From: Anaerolineae bacterium
GTDB lineage: Bacteria > Chloroflexota > Anaerolineae > Promineifilales > Promineifilaceae
NCBI GenBank assembly: GCA_023382655.1
Contig: JAHDWK010000011.1
Location: 62,001-126,000 of the forward strand
DNA: 64,000 bases
Direction: 5' to 3'
A program made the position numbers and the translations under genes. Shown here one piece after another: positions 53,926 through 62,273 of the stretch. Numbering within the stretch: position 1 is the first letter of the stretch; every line of letters begins with the position of its first letter. Below the pieces are notes generated by a model. That model was given only the letters and a program-made list of their open reading frames with translations. It searched no databases and was not told the DNA's origin.

Positions 53926-55554
53926 CTAGTAATTTGAATCAGTGGATATCTTTTTTACCTGTATCTTGGCAGCATATCGTTGCCGTATGAGGTAGGCTTG
54001 TCCAGGGGTTAATTTTGCCACTTCATTCATGTCAATTTTAAAAGCATGTTGCACTCGTGCGCTCCCCAAACCGGTTGCATCTCCCTCTTGATACTGCAAA
54101 CTATCCTCAATCTGGTATGCGGTCCCCGCTAAAGAGGCTACATCCTCTGGAAAATCAGAAGCCATCAGTAATTTGGTTCTCGTGTTAGCCAGAATGAGTT
54201 TTTTTGTTGCTTCGCCTCTTAGGCTGGCAATATCTTGCGTGGATAAAATGATGCCGAGTTGGGAACTTCGCGCAAGGCTCAAAAGCGATGTTATGCTCTC
54301 GTTACTGAACTGACCAAACTCATCAATGACAAGCACCGCCGGTTGCCTTTGACGTTTGCCAATAAAATCTTTTAGGTCTTCTACTAGAAAATTGATAAAA
54401 CGACGAGAGGTGTCCCCTACACTCTGGGTTCTCATAGAGAAAATAGCACATTGTGTGTGCTCCAAAGCAAACCCATCGTTACCTATACAAACGCCAAACT
54501 CGCGGGCCAACGGTCTAATTCTGCGGGATAAGCCCAGTATATCTCTATCAGTCAATTCCTGGTCAATGGTTTCAAGCTCATCTGCGTCATGCTGATATGC
54601 TGCTTCAAGCCAGTCTCGTTTTAGCCTAACCCGAATGTCTTCAAAGCTTCGCGGTGGACCGACGGGGGCATAACAAATAAGTTGTAGCAGGTCTCTATTG
54701 ATGTCCGCGTAATAAACTGCGTCCCCTTCAGCTTCGGAAACTCCTACTAGGGCACATAGACGGTTGTAAATGTCAGATGCACCCCCACGAAAAGCGTCAT
54801 ATACGGCGCCGTGCTGGTCAAAACCAAGTCTGAAAACAGGTGCCAGGCCACGGCCGTGGTGGTGGGCTAGGCTACGTATATCATCAGCCAGCCTTTCATC
54901 CCCTTTACCATCAACAAAATAAAGGTTTCGATTGGTGACCAGAAAGATTTCATTTACCAGTCGCTTAAGCGCCTCGCTTTTACCCGCGCCGGTAGTGCCA
55001 AGCACCAAGATGTGCTGGTCAAGCACGGCCTCATCCATTAGCAGCCAGTGATTTTGCGTGCTGATGCCTAAATGTGAAGGGAAATGATCACCTTTGATAA
55101 AGACACCTAAGCGAAGATGTCCCCGTGCGGCCGGGATAGACTTCTGCTTTGAAGCCTGGGAAGATAACCGCGCGTCTTCTGTTGCCTGATGAAGTTCAAT
55201 CTCTTCAAGTTGTTCTTGAAGAGAACGCGGTTTTAGAAGCAATGAAATGCGATATGCGCCTTCCAAAAGCAAAGATGCATAGGGTATCAGGATTGTCGTG
55301 TATACCCATCGGAAATCAACTCTCATGAAGTCAAAAGGGGTGAAAATCCCAAGGGGTGCCAAAAACAGAAGGAGCGATAGTAGATAGAAAGGTTGAAGGG
55401 TAGTTATGCGTGACTTTCGTCGCTCAAACCAAATCGCTAATAGGGTGGTTATTGGACCAAAAATGAAAACATAGAAAGCGAAAATGGCAAAAGCAACCAC
55501 AAGCCAGTACAGGCTACCGTGTGGCCTTTGTTGCAGGGTCGGCAGTGTGCGCAC
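53926..55554 (-). CDS. VirD4/TraG-like coupling ATPase with N-terminal membrane helices (copy 2)
   Basis: 542 residues. Two or three N-terminal hydrophobic helices (LYWLVVAFAIFAFYVFIFGP, FYLLSLLLFLAPLGIFTPFD), Walker A VLGTTGAGKSEALKRLVNEI near residue 187, LYFVDGKGDERLADDI, Walker B AVLVIDEFGQFSNE near 395, then SSQLGIILSTQDIASLRGEA. This fits a type IV coupling protein that feeds DNA to a secretion channel. It lies 3 bp from the stop of the second Replic_Relax gene, mirroring the 49.5-51.7 kb pair. Confidence 0.8.
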   Translation of the reverse strand: MRTLPTLQQRPHGSLYWLVVAFAIFAFYVFIFGPITTLLAIWFERRKSRITTLQPFYLLSLLLFLAPLGIFTPFDFMRVDFRWVYTTILIPYASLLLEGAYRISLLLKPRSLQEQLEEIELHQATEDARLSSQASKQKSIPAARGHLRLGVFIKGDHFPSHLGISTQNHWLLMDEAVLDQHILVLGTTGAGKSEALKRLVNEIFLVTNRNLYFVDGKGDERLADDIRSLAHHHGRGLAPVFRLGFDQHGAVYDAFRGGASDIYNRLCALVGVSEAEGDAVYYADINRDLLQLICYAPVGPPRSFEDIRVRLKRDWLEAAYQHDADELETIDQELTDRDILGLSRRIRPLAREFGVCIGNDGFALEHTQCAIFSMRTQSVGDTSRRFINFLVEDLKDFIGKRQRQPAVLVIDEFGQFSNESITSLLSLARSSQLGIILSTQDIASLRGEATKKLILANTRTKLLMASDFPEDVASLAGTAYQIEDSLQYQEGDATGLGSARVQHAFKIDMNEVAKLTPGQAYLIRQRYAAKIQVKKISTDSNY

Positions 55555-55557
55555 GTT

Positions 55558-56253
55558 TTAGTTTAGAAGATCGGGCAATCGATAAACAACAAACACCTGG
55601 CCTTGTCTATCTATTTGCTTCAAGGCAGTCATCAAAGCTGTGTAACTCTCATCAGCAACAAAATACCAAACGACATCATATTCGCGTTTGAGGGTTCTCA
55701 GAATTCGAGCTAGGCGTTTTTTTGATTTTTGGGTAAGTTCTACTTCAATCCCTATACAGGTGTTTTTGTAGTGTGCCTCTCCGTCGGCCATGTGTCCTCG
55801 CCGATGGTCTTTTTGACGCTCATTGATGGCTCTTTCACTCATCCAGTGAATCATTTCACGTTTATTTTTTTCAAGGTAAAGACGCACAGTATTAACATGC
55901 CAGTAGTGATTGAACTTCGATAAACCAGGACTTCGATATGGATAGGGTACATTTGCACAGGCAATTCCCTTCCTGGTCAGCCATATCCATTGCGGTTCAG
56001 CGGAGAAGATTTTTTGCACTTCAACCCATCCGGCGCACCGCCAGCGGGAAAGCACATTCTTGACCGCTTTATCACTTACCAACTCACCTTTGATTTGGAA
56101 TTTCCACTCTGATTCTCGGCTCAAAAGAACTTGTAAATGATCCCTGCGAACAGCATATTGCTCCCCTATCCAATAAAAGACCTTCCGATCCCGTGGTGTT
56201 AATTGCACTTGTTTCTTCTTTTTATTCGGCGCTTGATAAATTGTTGTTTTCAC
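55558..56253 (-). CDS. Replic_Relax-like protein (copy 2)
   Basis: 231 residues: winged-helix N-terminus (QLTPRDRKVFYWIGEQYAVR, RDHLQVLLSR, KAVKNVLSRWRCAGWVEVQK, WIWLTRKGIACA), then HYWHVNTVRLYLEK and a small alpha/beta domain (CIGIEVELTQKSKKRLARIL, YDVVWYFVADESYTALMTAL) with GIEVELT where an endonuclease-like acidic pair would be. This is the typical replication-relaxation layout. Located directly downstream of the structured noncoding region, so it may act on it. Confidence 0.75.
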   Translation of the reverse strand: MKTTIYQAPNKKKKQVQLTPRDRKVFYWIGEQYAVRRDHLQVLLSRESEWKFQIKGELVSDKAVKNVLSRWRCAGWVEVQKIFSAEPQWIWLTRKGIACANVPYPYRSPGLSKFNHYWHVNTVRLYLEKNKREMIHWMSERAINERQKDHRRGHMADGEAHYKNTCIGIEVELTQKSKKRLARILRTLKREYDVVWYFVADESYTALMTALKQIDRQGQVFVVYRLPDLLN

Positions 56254-56280
56254 ATTACCTCAAATGTTATCAAATTCATC

Positions 56281-56355
56281 TTATTTCTTCCTTTGTAGTA
56301 TTTGTCTTCCCCTCTTTTTTCTTGTCTGGTTTTTCTTCTCTTCTCTTCTTCATCC
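56281..56355 (+). other. Polypyrimidine tract
   Basis: About 75 bases are almost only T and C on the plus strand (CTTCCCCTCTTTTTTCTTGT and onward), purine-rich on the minus strand, just upstream of the Replic_Relax gene start. Such tracts occur at replication origins and can unwind or form triplex DNA. It flanks the structured element at 56382-56491. Confidence 0.45.
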
Positions 56356-56381
56356 CCGCACATGTTCATATTTTTTAAACC

Positions 56382-56491
56382 CACACCGCCGTTTTACGTC
56401 TTCCTGACCGCTGCCTCGAAGGATGAGAGGGGGCGGTCAGGAAGCGATGACCACAGCATCGCTGTGGGAAGAGAGGAAAACAGGCGGTGTG
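56382..56491. other. Three-way-junction fold, candidate origin or oriT
   Basis: An outer stem pairs CACACCGCC-GTTTT (56382-56395) with AAAAC-A-GGCGGTGTG (56477-56491). Inside are two hairpins: a perfect 12-bp stem CTTCCTGACCGC/GCGGTCAGGAAG (56400-56411 with 56433-56444) and CCACAGC-ATC-GCTGTGG (56451-56467). The fold accounts for most of the 110 nt. It lies in the 785-bp gap between the Replic_Relax and ParA operons, a usual place for oriV/oriT. A structured RNA is the alternative. Confidence 0.55.
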
Positions 56492-56985
56492 CTTGGGATA
56501 TTTTGACAGTGCGGGGGTGAACAAAAAAAGTGGGTGTATAGCTCTAAATGGGATGGTGAGAACTACGGTCTCCTGTTGAGTAAAAATAAGAAACGGGGAA
56601 AATTATTGATCACGCTGAAGCTCTTTGGTTTCCCTCTTGACAAACACCCCTTCAAACCCTAATTTAAATTTGCTAACGCAAATTTCGTAGAGATAAATCT
56701 CTGGAAAAGCATTATTCCTTTGATTTATCCTGTACGATATAGGATTAATTTAGACGGCGCTGTCCAATATCGGATTTCTCTCCGGGACAGCGTCACGGTA
56801 CTAGCCTTTCCGCAAGTAATACTCAAATCCCTTTCGGGCAAATAGCGGTAACTTACGGCGACCACCGTTCGCTTATGCTTGAACTGCCTGCGGCAGTCCT
56901 TACTGGCGTTGATGTCTCCTGATAACCTCTTGAGACTTAGTAATTAATGGCACACAGAAAGAGCCGAAGTCAAGGTGAAAAATGC
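56492..56985. other. Hairpin-rich noncoding region
   Basis: No gene is supported. I see inverted repeats AAATTTG-CTAACG-CAAATTT near 56665, GAGATAAATCTC near 56689, GCTGTCC/GGGACAGC at about 56760-56792, CTGCCTGCGGCAG near 56887, and AT-rich stretches. Together with 56382-56491 this fits a replication or transfer control region. Confidence 0.4.
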
Positions 56986-57038
56986 ACCATGATGGCATGG
57001 TTGCTACCATGATACCGTGGTGGCATGGTGTCACGGTA
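56986..57038. repeat. Iteron-like repeats downstream of the partition gene
   Basis: Copies of CATGATACCGTGGTGGCATG, ATGGCATGGTTGC and CACGGTATCAT cluster here. A 23-bp stretch at 57008-57030 is identical to 57281-57303 inside the adjacent coding region. Possible centromere (parS-like) or origin iterons. Confidence 0.55.
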
Positions 57039-57497
57039 TCATTCATTTAAGGCGCGTAAAGCCTTCTCTAGCACACTATTTTGGCCGTTTTCTCTGTAAT
57101 CGTTGACTATGAAATTTACGGCAATGCGCGTGATTTCATTCTCACTGGTTTTTACTCCTTGCCGTTTGTAAGAGTAGACAATATCTACAAGTGTTTTCTT
57201 TTCATCCACTGTAAACCGGTGAGTAGCTGCCTCTTTCCCTAGCTCTTTGACCGCCTTCCGAATCGTTTCCACGATGGTATCATGATACCGTGGTGGCATG
57301 GTGGCATGGTTGCGTGGTGGCATGACACCGTGGTTGCTTGGTATCGTGATTGCCTTTGAGTTTTGTCTGACCTTTTTGGCCTTGTCTGACCCTTTCATTT
57401 TTCGGACAACGGTTAAAGGGGTTACATGAGAGGAAACCGCAGGTGATTTTGGCTGCGGTTGGAAAAAAGGGCTATCGGCTAGACCTGATTTTTTCAT
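57039..57497 (-). CDS. Partition-associated DNA-binding-like protein with repeat-encoded linker
   Basis: 152 residues, ATG 57497 overlapping the parA stop (ATGA). Residues about 50-75 are an imperfect repeat rich in NH/PP/R (SNHGVMPPRNHATMPPRYHD) encoded by the iteron-like DNA. Residues 76-150 form a helical domain (IVETIRKAVKELGKEAATHR, FTVDEKKTLVDIVYSYKRQG, ENEITRIAVNFIVNDYRENG). Position after ParA makes it the candidate ParB-like adaptor, although it is not a canonical ParB. I know similar plasmid-borne genes by appearance only. Confidence 0.6.
   Translation of the reverse strand: MKKSGLADSPFFQPQPKSPAVSSHVTPLTVVRKMKGSDKAKKVRQNSKAITIPSNHGVMPPRNHATMPPRYHDTIVETIRKAVKELGKEAATHRFTVDEKKTLVDIVYSYKRQGVKTSENEITRIAVNFIVNDYRENGQNSVLEKALRALNE
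57271..57340. repeat. Iteron-like repeats inside the partition gene
   Basis: Repeats CATGATACCGTGGTGGCATG, GTGGCATGGTTGC, GTGGCATGACACCGTGGTTG lie inside the coding sequence and match the noncoding cluster at 56986-57038. The repeats therefore serve both as codons for the NHATMPPR-type linker and, probably, as protein-binding sites. Confidence 0.6.
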
Positions 57498-58255
57498 CGC
57501 TTGATAATTTCTTTGACCAATGACTTGTAGGCGCGAGCGCCAGAACTGTTGGGTGCGTGGTCAAAAACATGGGTGTGATTTGAATGGGCTTCTTCCAAGC
57601 TGATGTTTCGGGGAATGACTGTTTCAAATACTGAATCCCCGAAATAGCCCCGTAGTTGCTTTTCAACATCTTTGGCAACGTTGGTGTGATCACCAAACGT
57701 ACAAAGAACCCCCAGTATGTCCAGTTGAGGGTTAAGCTGCGTCTGCCTCACCATATCAATCGTTTCCTGCAATTGAACTAAACCAGTAAGAGCAAAAAAA
57801 CCAGTAGAGACGGGGATAATCAGCTTGTCACTGGCGACAAACGAGTTGATGGTCAAGAGGCCAAGTGATGGGGGATTGTCTATGATAATGTAGTCATAGT
57901 CTTCTTTGGTGCGTTTAAGTGCTCGTTTCAGCCGTTCACTGCGATTGTCAATGACATTTGCCAGTTCTAAATCGGCGCTGGAAAGCCGAATATGAGAGGG
58001 GACAAGGTGCAGGTTATCAAATCGAGTGGGTTGGATAATGGAGGCTATTGGCGAAAACTGAATCAGGACGCTGTGAAGTGACTTTTCAAGAGCAATCTCG
58101 ATTTCAGGATGAATGAATACCCGTGTGGTGTTTGCCTGAGGGTCAGCATCTAAGAGTAGAACTTTGTAACCTGCCAACGCCAGGCCGGCAGCCAGGTTGA
58201 TAGCTGTGGTGCTTTTGGCAACCCCTCCTTTTTGGTTGGCGATAGAAATGATCAT
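57494..58255 (-). CDS. parA: ParA-type partition ATPase
   Basis: 253 residues. Deviant Walker A KGGVAKSTTAINLAAGLALA (KGGVAKST near residue 9-16), switch I LLLDADPQANTT, switch II DYIIIDNPPSLGLLTINSFV, and NTHV-type C-terminal helices with SGARAYKSLVKEI. Uses ATP-dependent gradients on the nucleoid to segregate the element. The start overlaps the RHH gene stop (ATGA) and its stop overlaps the next gene start, giving a three-gene operon. Confidence 0.92.
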   Translation of the reverse strand: MIISIANQKGGVAKSTTAINLAAGLALAGYKVLLLDADPQANTTRVFIHPEIEIALEKSLHSVLIQFSPIASIIQPTRFDNLHLVPSHIRLSSADLELANVIDNRSERLKRALKRTKEDYDYIIIDNPPSLGLLTINSFVASDKLIIPVSTGFFALTGLVQLQETIDMVRQTQLNPQLDILGVLCTFGDHTNVAKDVEKQLRGYFGDSVFETVIPRNISLEEAHSNHTHVFDHAPNSSGARAYKSLVKEIIKR

Positions 58256-58422
58256 GGCGTTTTGTTGCGTTTTACATATTCCGTTGTGATGAGTCGCAGC
58301 AAAGCAGAAAGGGTTATATTTCTTTCTTGGGCAAGCAGTAGCAAATCCCGTTTCAGGGCCGGGGGTGTTTGGAACTTAATCCGTAACTCTTTTTTGTTGT
58401 TATGTTTGCTATTAAGGGTCAT
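58252..58422 (-). CDS. Small RHH-type regulator upstream of parA
   Basis: 56 residues starting at ATG 58422. LRIKFQTPPALKRDLLLLAQ, ERNITLSALLRLITTEYVKR fits a ribbon-helix-helix protein (strand ELRIKFQTP, two helices), as in CopG/ParG. It ends in ATGA shared with parA. Likely autoregulates the operon by binding at the promoter just upstream (58452-58482). No strong Shine-Dalgarno is seen. Confidence 0.75.
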   Translation of the reverse strand: MTLNSKHNNKKELRIKFQTPPALKRDLLLLAQERNITLSALLRLITTEYVKRNKTP

Positions 58423-58451
58423 GTTTGGGGTCGGGCTGGGACCTTGAATTC

Positions 58452-58482
58452 ATTTTAACCACATTCGCAGTAGACGTGTCAA
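58452..58482 (-). promoter_or_regulatory. Promoter of the RHH-parA operon
   Basis: Minus strand TTGACA (58477-58482) and TTAAAA/TAAAAT (58452-58458) with an 18-19-bp spacer, about 30 bp before the RHH start codon. Good -35; acceptable -10. Confidence 0.6.
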
Positions 58483-58513
58483 TACACAAATAGGAAGATC
58501 GGAGAGTCGCCTA

Positions 58514-60799
58514 TTACATGTCCGGTGGCAGCAAAATCTGGTTTTCGATGGCGGCACGGTCAGGGACGTTGGCACGGTTCAGACATTCCACAAAAAGCCG
58601 ATCGGCCTCCAAATATCGTTTCAGCAAACTCACCTGTAGGTGTGATAGATTCCACTCATGCCCCAGGTCACGGTAGGTGCGGGCAATTTCTTGCAGGCGG
58701 GTGGCAAATATTTCCAATTCGGTGTTGTTGGCGTTGGCAGTGGGGAGGGGTAGAGTGGCTAAGGCAACCTGCAAATCAGGCATGTTGGAACTATGGCAAA
58801 ATTGATCAAGTTGGGCAGCCGTTTTCCTTAATTCCGCTGCTACATTTTCATCCATTACTTTTGCCCCTCGTACTGCTAGGATTTGGGCAACACGCAGGAC
58901 CATACTCAACAAAAAATCGATGGCGAAGGCGGAGGCGAGGGCGAGGTCGAGGGAAAGGGTGAAGACTTGTGCGAGAGTGCCCGTGAGGCCCTGTGCGAGG
59001 ACGTTGGTGAGACCTTGTGTGATGGTGAAGGTGGGAGCGACACGGGAGACTTGGCGGGGAGGGTTGAATGCGGGGACGTATGAGGGGTCGAATAAGGGAT
59101 TGTGGGCGAGAAAGGCGCGGAGTTTGAGGTCAATAGCGAGGTCGGGATCGAGGGAGGGGTGGAGGTCAAAAGCGAGGTTGAAGGCGTGGTTGGCAGAGAG
59201 TTCAAGGGTGCGGTCGAAGTTGAGAGCGCCATCGAGGTCGAATTTGAGGGCGAGGTCGAGGTAGAGATTAATATAAAAAGCGCGGAAAGCCGGGGGTGAC
59301 TCCCCACTTTCTGCACTTTTGATCGCACCCCATTGCAGGAGGGCGGTTATCGTTTTATCGGCAGCGACCATCTGCTGCATGGCATCCAGAAACAGTGTCA
59401 GATAGAGGGTGGCATCTAGTGGCAATTCTGCCATCAATAACAACACTTCACTCCAGCGGGGGTTTGCCAGATGAGGTTGGAATACGTCCCAGGATTCTTT
59501 TTCAATAATCCACCATGCTGCCAGGTATTCGTGAAATGTTAAATGGGCAAAGGCGTACACGCCGTGTAAGTATTCAACCAATAAGCCAGTATTTGCTTCC
59601 ACCTGTTTCAGCCATTGGTGACCATCTACCCGCTGGTTAAATTTGCGCTGGCAGTAACTCTCGATGTTGCGGATTAGCCTTTGCCCAGCCAATAATTGGT
59701 GGCCGTCTGAAAATGTTTGGTATGCCAAATATGCAAGCAGTTCCTGTATTTGATTGGGTTGTAAACCGGCAATTGTTTCTCGCGTCACACCCCGCTTCTC
59801 ATCCCAATCTCGCAACAAACCTTCTATAGCCGTCTGGTAAATCCCGGCCCTTCTGGAGGGAAACCCCTTTTCCGGGTGATATGCTAAACACAATAACGTT
59901 AGTAACAAGGGTTCGCGGGCCATCTCTCTCAAGGCATCTGATTGCTTCAACGCCTGGTAACAGGTAACCGCTATTTCTGCTTTGCCCGGCCTAAACCAGT
60001 TATTGATGAAGGTCTCCATTTGCAATTCATCGAATTCGGCCATCTCCGCATATCGCATCCCAGTGAACTGATGGTTCGCTGATGCGTTGCGGCAAGTTAC
60101 AAGCAACCTGATATGGGGATACCGATCTGATAGCTGCTGTATTTCTCGAATGATTTGCAGACGCTGATTTTGTTCTACTGGCACTTCGTCCAGCCCATCC
60201 AGTAAAAGTAGGAGACAGTATTCTTGCAGTAAATACTGAGTAAGCTCCTGTTCGTTGATAAATCCAGCAACAGCGAATTGCGCAGTTAAAAAGCCATGAA
60301 CTGTCTGGGTTGACTGCGCCACTTCCACCAAGGGCACAAAAACAGGCCATTGTGGGATATTGTCGGCCATGGCTTCCAGGGCGATACGTTTGAGGAAGGT
60401 GGTTTTGCCTGCTCCAGGTTGGCCTAAAATATAAAGTCGGCTCTGGGTGGATGCTAGCGCCAATCCATCGAGCCTTTCACCTTTATGGGTGGTAACACGG
60501 CCCATCCATGTTCCGGCTCGCATTTTATCATTACCGTATCGTTCAAAAGCGACATGCTCTTCCATCAGGTAGACTTGTGTGTATAACTTTGCCAGCGTTT
60601 CTCCCGGGCCTCGTCCCAAAATATGCAGCTGACTGACTCGGTTATACTGGTAGGTCAGATCGTTCACCGCTGCTTTTTGCCAGCGGTTTTGATCCCAACC
60701 GTTAATTGGGTGGATTTGGAGGAAGGAACGGCCGTACTGCTCCCACAATAGTCTGGCTTTTTCTCGAATAGTGGATGCCGGATCATTGAAAAGAGACAT
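58514..60799 (-). CDS. NACHT NTPase (NLR-like, candidate antiphage protein)
   Basis: Start taken at ATG 60799 (MSLFNDPAST); in-frame starts at 60829 and 60859 are possible and none has a clear ribosome site. About 761 residues: N-terminal helical segment, P-loop ILGQPGAGKTTFLKRIALEA near residue 125, Walker B LLLLLDGLDEVPVEQN near 198, sensor LLVTCRN near 232, REPLLLTLLCLAYHPEKGFP near 295, and the NACHT-type winged/helical region to about 420 (FAHLTFHEYLAAWWIIEKES). The C-terminal half has an unusual Leu/Asp/Ala-rich repeat block (residues about 510-630). Bacterial NACHT proteins are phage-triggered abortive-infection switches. Here no obvious effector domain is seen, so a partner may supply it. 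Confidence 0.8.
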   Translation of the reverse strand: MSLFNDPASTIREKARLLWEQYGRSFLQIHPINGWDQNRWQKAAVNDLTYQYNRVSQLHILGRGPGETLAKLYTQVYLMEEHVAFERYGNDKMRAGTWMGRVTTHKGERLDGLALASTQSRLYILGQPGAGKTTFLKRIALEAMADNIPQWPVFVPLVEVAQSTQTVHGFLTAQFAVAGFINEQELTQYLLQEYCLLLLLDGLDEVPVEQNQRLQIIREIQQLSDRYPHIRLLVTCRNASANHQFTGMRYAEMAEFDELQMETFINNWFRPGKAEIAVTCYQALKQSDALREMAREPLLLTLLCLAYHPEKGFPSRRAGIYQTAIEGLLRDWDEKRGVTRETIAGLQPNQIQELLAYLAYQTFSDGHQLLAGQRLIRNIESYCQRKFNQRVDGHQWLKQVEANTGLLVEYLHGVYAFAHLTFHEYLAAWWIIEKESWDVFQPHLANPRWSEVLLLMAELPLDATLYLTLFLDAMQQMVAADKTITALLQWGAIKSAESGESPPAFRAFYINLYLDLALKFDLDGALNFDRTLELSANHAFNLAFDLHPSLDPDLAIDLKLRAFLAHNPLFDPSYVPAFNPPRQVSRVAPTFTITQGLTNVLAQGLTGTLAQVFTLSLDLALASAFAIDFLLSMVLRVAQILAVRGAKVMDENVAAELRKTAAQLDQFCHSSNMPDLQVALATLPLPTANANNTELEIFATRLQEIARTYRDLGHEWNLSHLQVSLLKRYLEADRLFVECLNRANVPDRAAIENQILLPPDM
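58915..59280. repeat. Purine-skewed low-complexity stretch in the NACHT gene
   Basis: About 365 bp of plus-strand sequence consist largely of G and A with GCGAGG/GGTCGAGG-type near-repeats, encoding the DL/AL-rich C-terminal block on the other strand (LDLALASAFAID, LDPDLAIDLKLRAF). It looks like expansion of a short repeat. Confidence 0.55.
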
Positions 60800-60906
60800 A
60801 GCACAAGGATACAAATTTTTCTCTCCCATGCCAATAAATGATAGAGTTGGTAAAAACACCTCTCTCGTCTTCTCAAATCAATTGTAAGAAGGGAGTGGCG
60901 TTGGTT

Positions 60907-61299
60907 TCAGAGAAGTCGTTGTTGAAGAGGGGAGATGGGCTTATTTTCTCTTTCAGAAGGTCTGGGAGTCTTTCTTCGTGCTACTTCCCGTTCAATTATT
61001 TCTGGACGGCCTGCATATTCAAAGGCTTCTGGTGAAAGGGCTTGTATGCGTTCCTGATTGGCTTTTAGGGTAGGGATGTCCGTCATGCCAAAAAGCATTC
61101 CTAACGCCAGTAGTTCTGGCCCCTCACGCTGATACAGGATTTCCGCGTGGGTGAGCGAGTAGGCGGATAAGTCTTTTAACCGGCGAAATGAAGCATCGAT
61201 ATCCCGACGCCCTTGCTGATACTCTAGCTCCATGATGTTGTGCATCGTGATGGCACTAGACACGGCTAATTCATAGTGAAAGCCCTCCCGCTCTGACAT
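60907..61299 (-). CDS. Unknown helical protein upstream of the NACHT gene
   Basis: 130 residues, ATG 61299. Mostly helical (YELAVSSAITMHNIMELEYQ, FRRLKDLSAYSLTHAEILYQ, IPTLKANQERIQALSPEAFE) with a basic, proline-containing tail. No transmembrane segment. It is 107 bp upstream of the NACHT start and 24 bp downstream of the next gene, in one apparent operon. Family not recognised; may be an adaptor. Confidence 0.55.
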   Translation of the reverse strand: MSEREGFHYELAVSSAITMHNIMELEYQQGRRDIDASFRRLKDLSAYSLTHAEILYQREGPELLALGMLFGMTDIPTLKANQERIQALSPEAFEYAGRPEIIEREVARRKTPRPSERENKPISPLQQRLL

Positions 61300-61323
61300 G
61301 AAGTTTCATTTTATCATGTGGAA

Positions 61324-62238
61324 TTATTGTGACCGTCTAATGAATTCGGACTTGGCTCTATCGAAGTCTCGTTGGGATGGAGGTAGGGCCGCCCAGTAAC
61401 GAGCAGCCTGCTCTACCAGTTCATCAAGCTGCTGCCATTGTTGCTCATCATGGACAACCGACTTGGTAAAGCGATATTGGAGGTCATCTCCATAGAACGC
61501 AAGGTGAAGTTTGTCCTGGTAAGCCAACTGGCTGAGAATCCTGGCTTGGTCTTCTTCGACCACGTTCAAAAATGATTCAAACCGGAAGGGATTATTAGGC
61601 TGGTCAAAAATGGCAATTTCCAACCGGATCAAGGGGGCAGTTGGCATCTCAATAAGCTGCCATTGGTACCAGACTGGTTTCCCAGCAAATCCTTGAATAT
61701 CTGCATCTGATGTGTGACAGATGTGTACAACACCTACGTTGGTTTCTGCGGCTAGACAGCCTTCTCCAAATTGTTCAAAAACTTCACGGATTTCCGTCGG
61801 CAGGTCGGCCAGAGTAGGGAAGTGGCTGTGCCAGAGCTTTGTTTCGGCATTCCAACGCAAGTTTAGTACAGGTTTTGGTGGTTCTTCAAAAAGGGGCTTC
61901 AGCGACGCTTCGATGGCAGCCGTCTTTTCACCAATGGGGAATTGACTAACATAGGGGAGGCTATCCGGCTCGACCTGTATCTGGCAAAAGATTCCTCGTT
62001 CACCGCTGGCTGTCATGACTGCCAATTGGTAATCTCCGAAAGTGATTTCTATTTCTTCAAGCCACTTCGGGTCAACAGGCTTTGGTCGGTCAACCATAAC
62101 CAGGCCAACAAGCAAGTCTTTACGGCCGTCTTGCACCGTTAAGCCATAACCGGCGATAATTCCCTCCGTCTCTGGGTGACGAAGGAAGTACAACTCTCCT
62201 TTACCGATTTTTTCTTTGTGTGGCTCCCTCTCTAACAT
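61324..62238 (-). CDS. Unknown 304-residue protein in the NACHT operon
   Basis: Starts MLEREPHKEKIGKGELYFLR and shows a beta-rich pattern (GIIAGYGLTVQDGRKDLLVG, WLEEIEITFGDYQLAVMTAS) with later mixed segments (LIRLEIAIFDQPNNPFRFES, SQLAYQDKLHLAFYGDDLQY) and a charged C-terminal helix. No known catalytic motif found. Soluble. Context: between two unknown genes and upstream of NACHT. Confidence 0.55.
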   Translation of the reverse strand: MLEREPHKEKIGKGELYFLRHPETEGIIAGYGLTVQDGRKDLLVGLVMVDRPKPVDPKWLEEIEITFGDYQLAVMTASGERGIFCQIQVEPDSLPYVSQFPIGEKTAAIEASLKPLFEEPPKPVLNLRWNAETKLWHSHFPTLADLPTEIREVFEQFGEGCLAAETNVGVVHICHTSDADIQGFAGKPVWYQWQLIEMPTAPLIRLEIAIFDQPNNPFRFESFLNVVEEDQARILSQLAYQDKLHLAFYGDDLQYRFTKSVVHDEQQWQQLDELVEQAARYWAALPPSQRDFDRAKSEFIRRSQ

Positions 62239-62273
62239 AATTCATAAAAGGCAACTTTTTGGAAACATAACCT

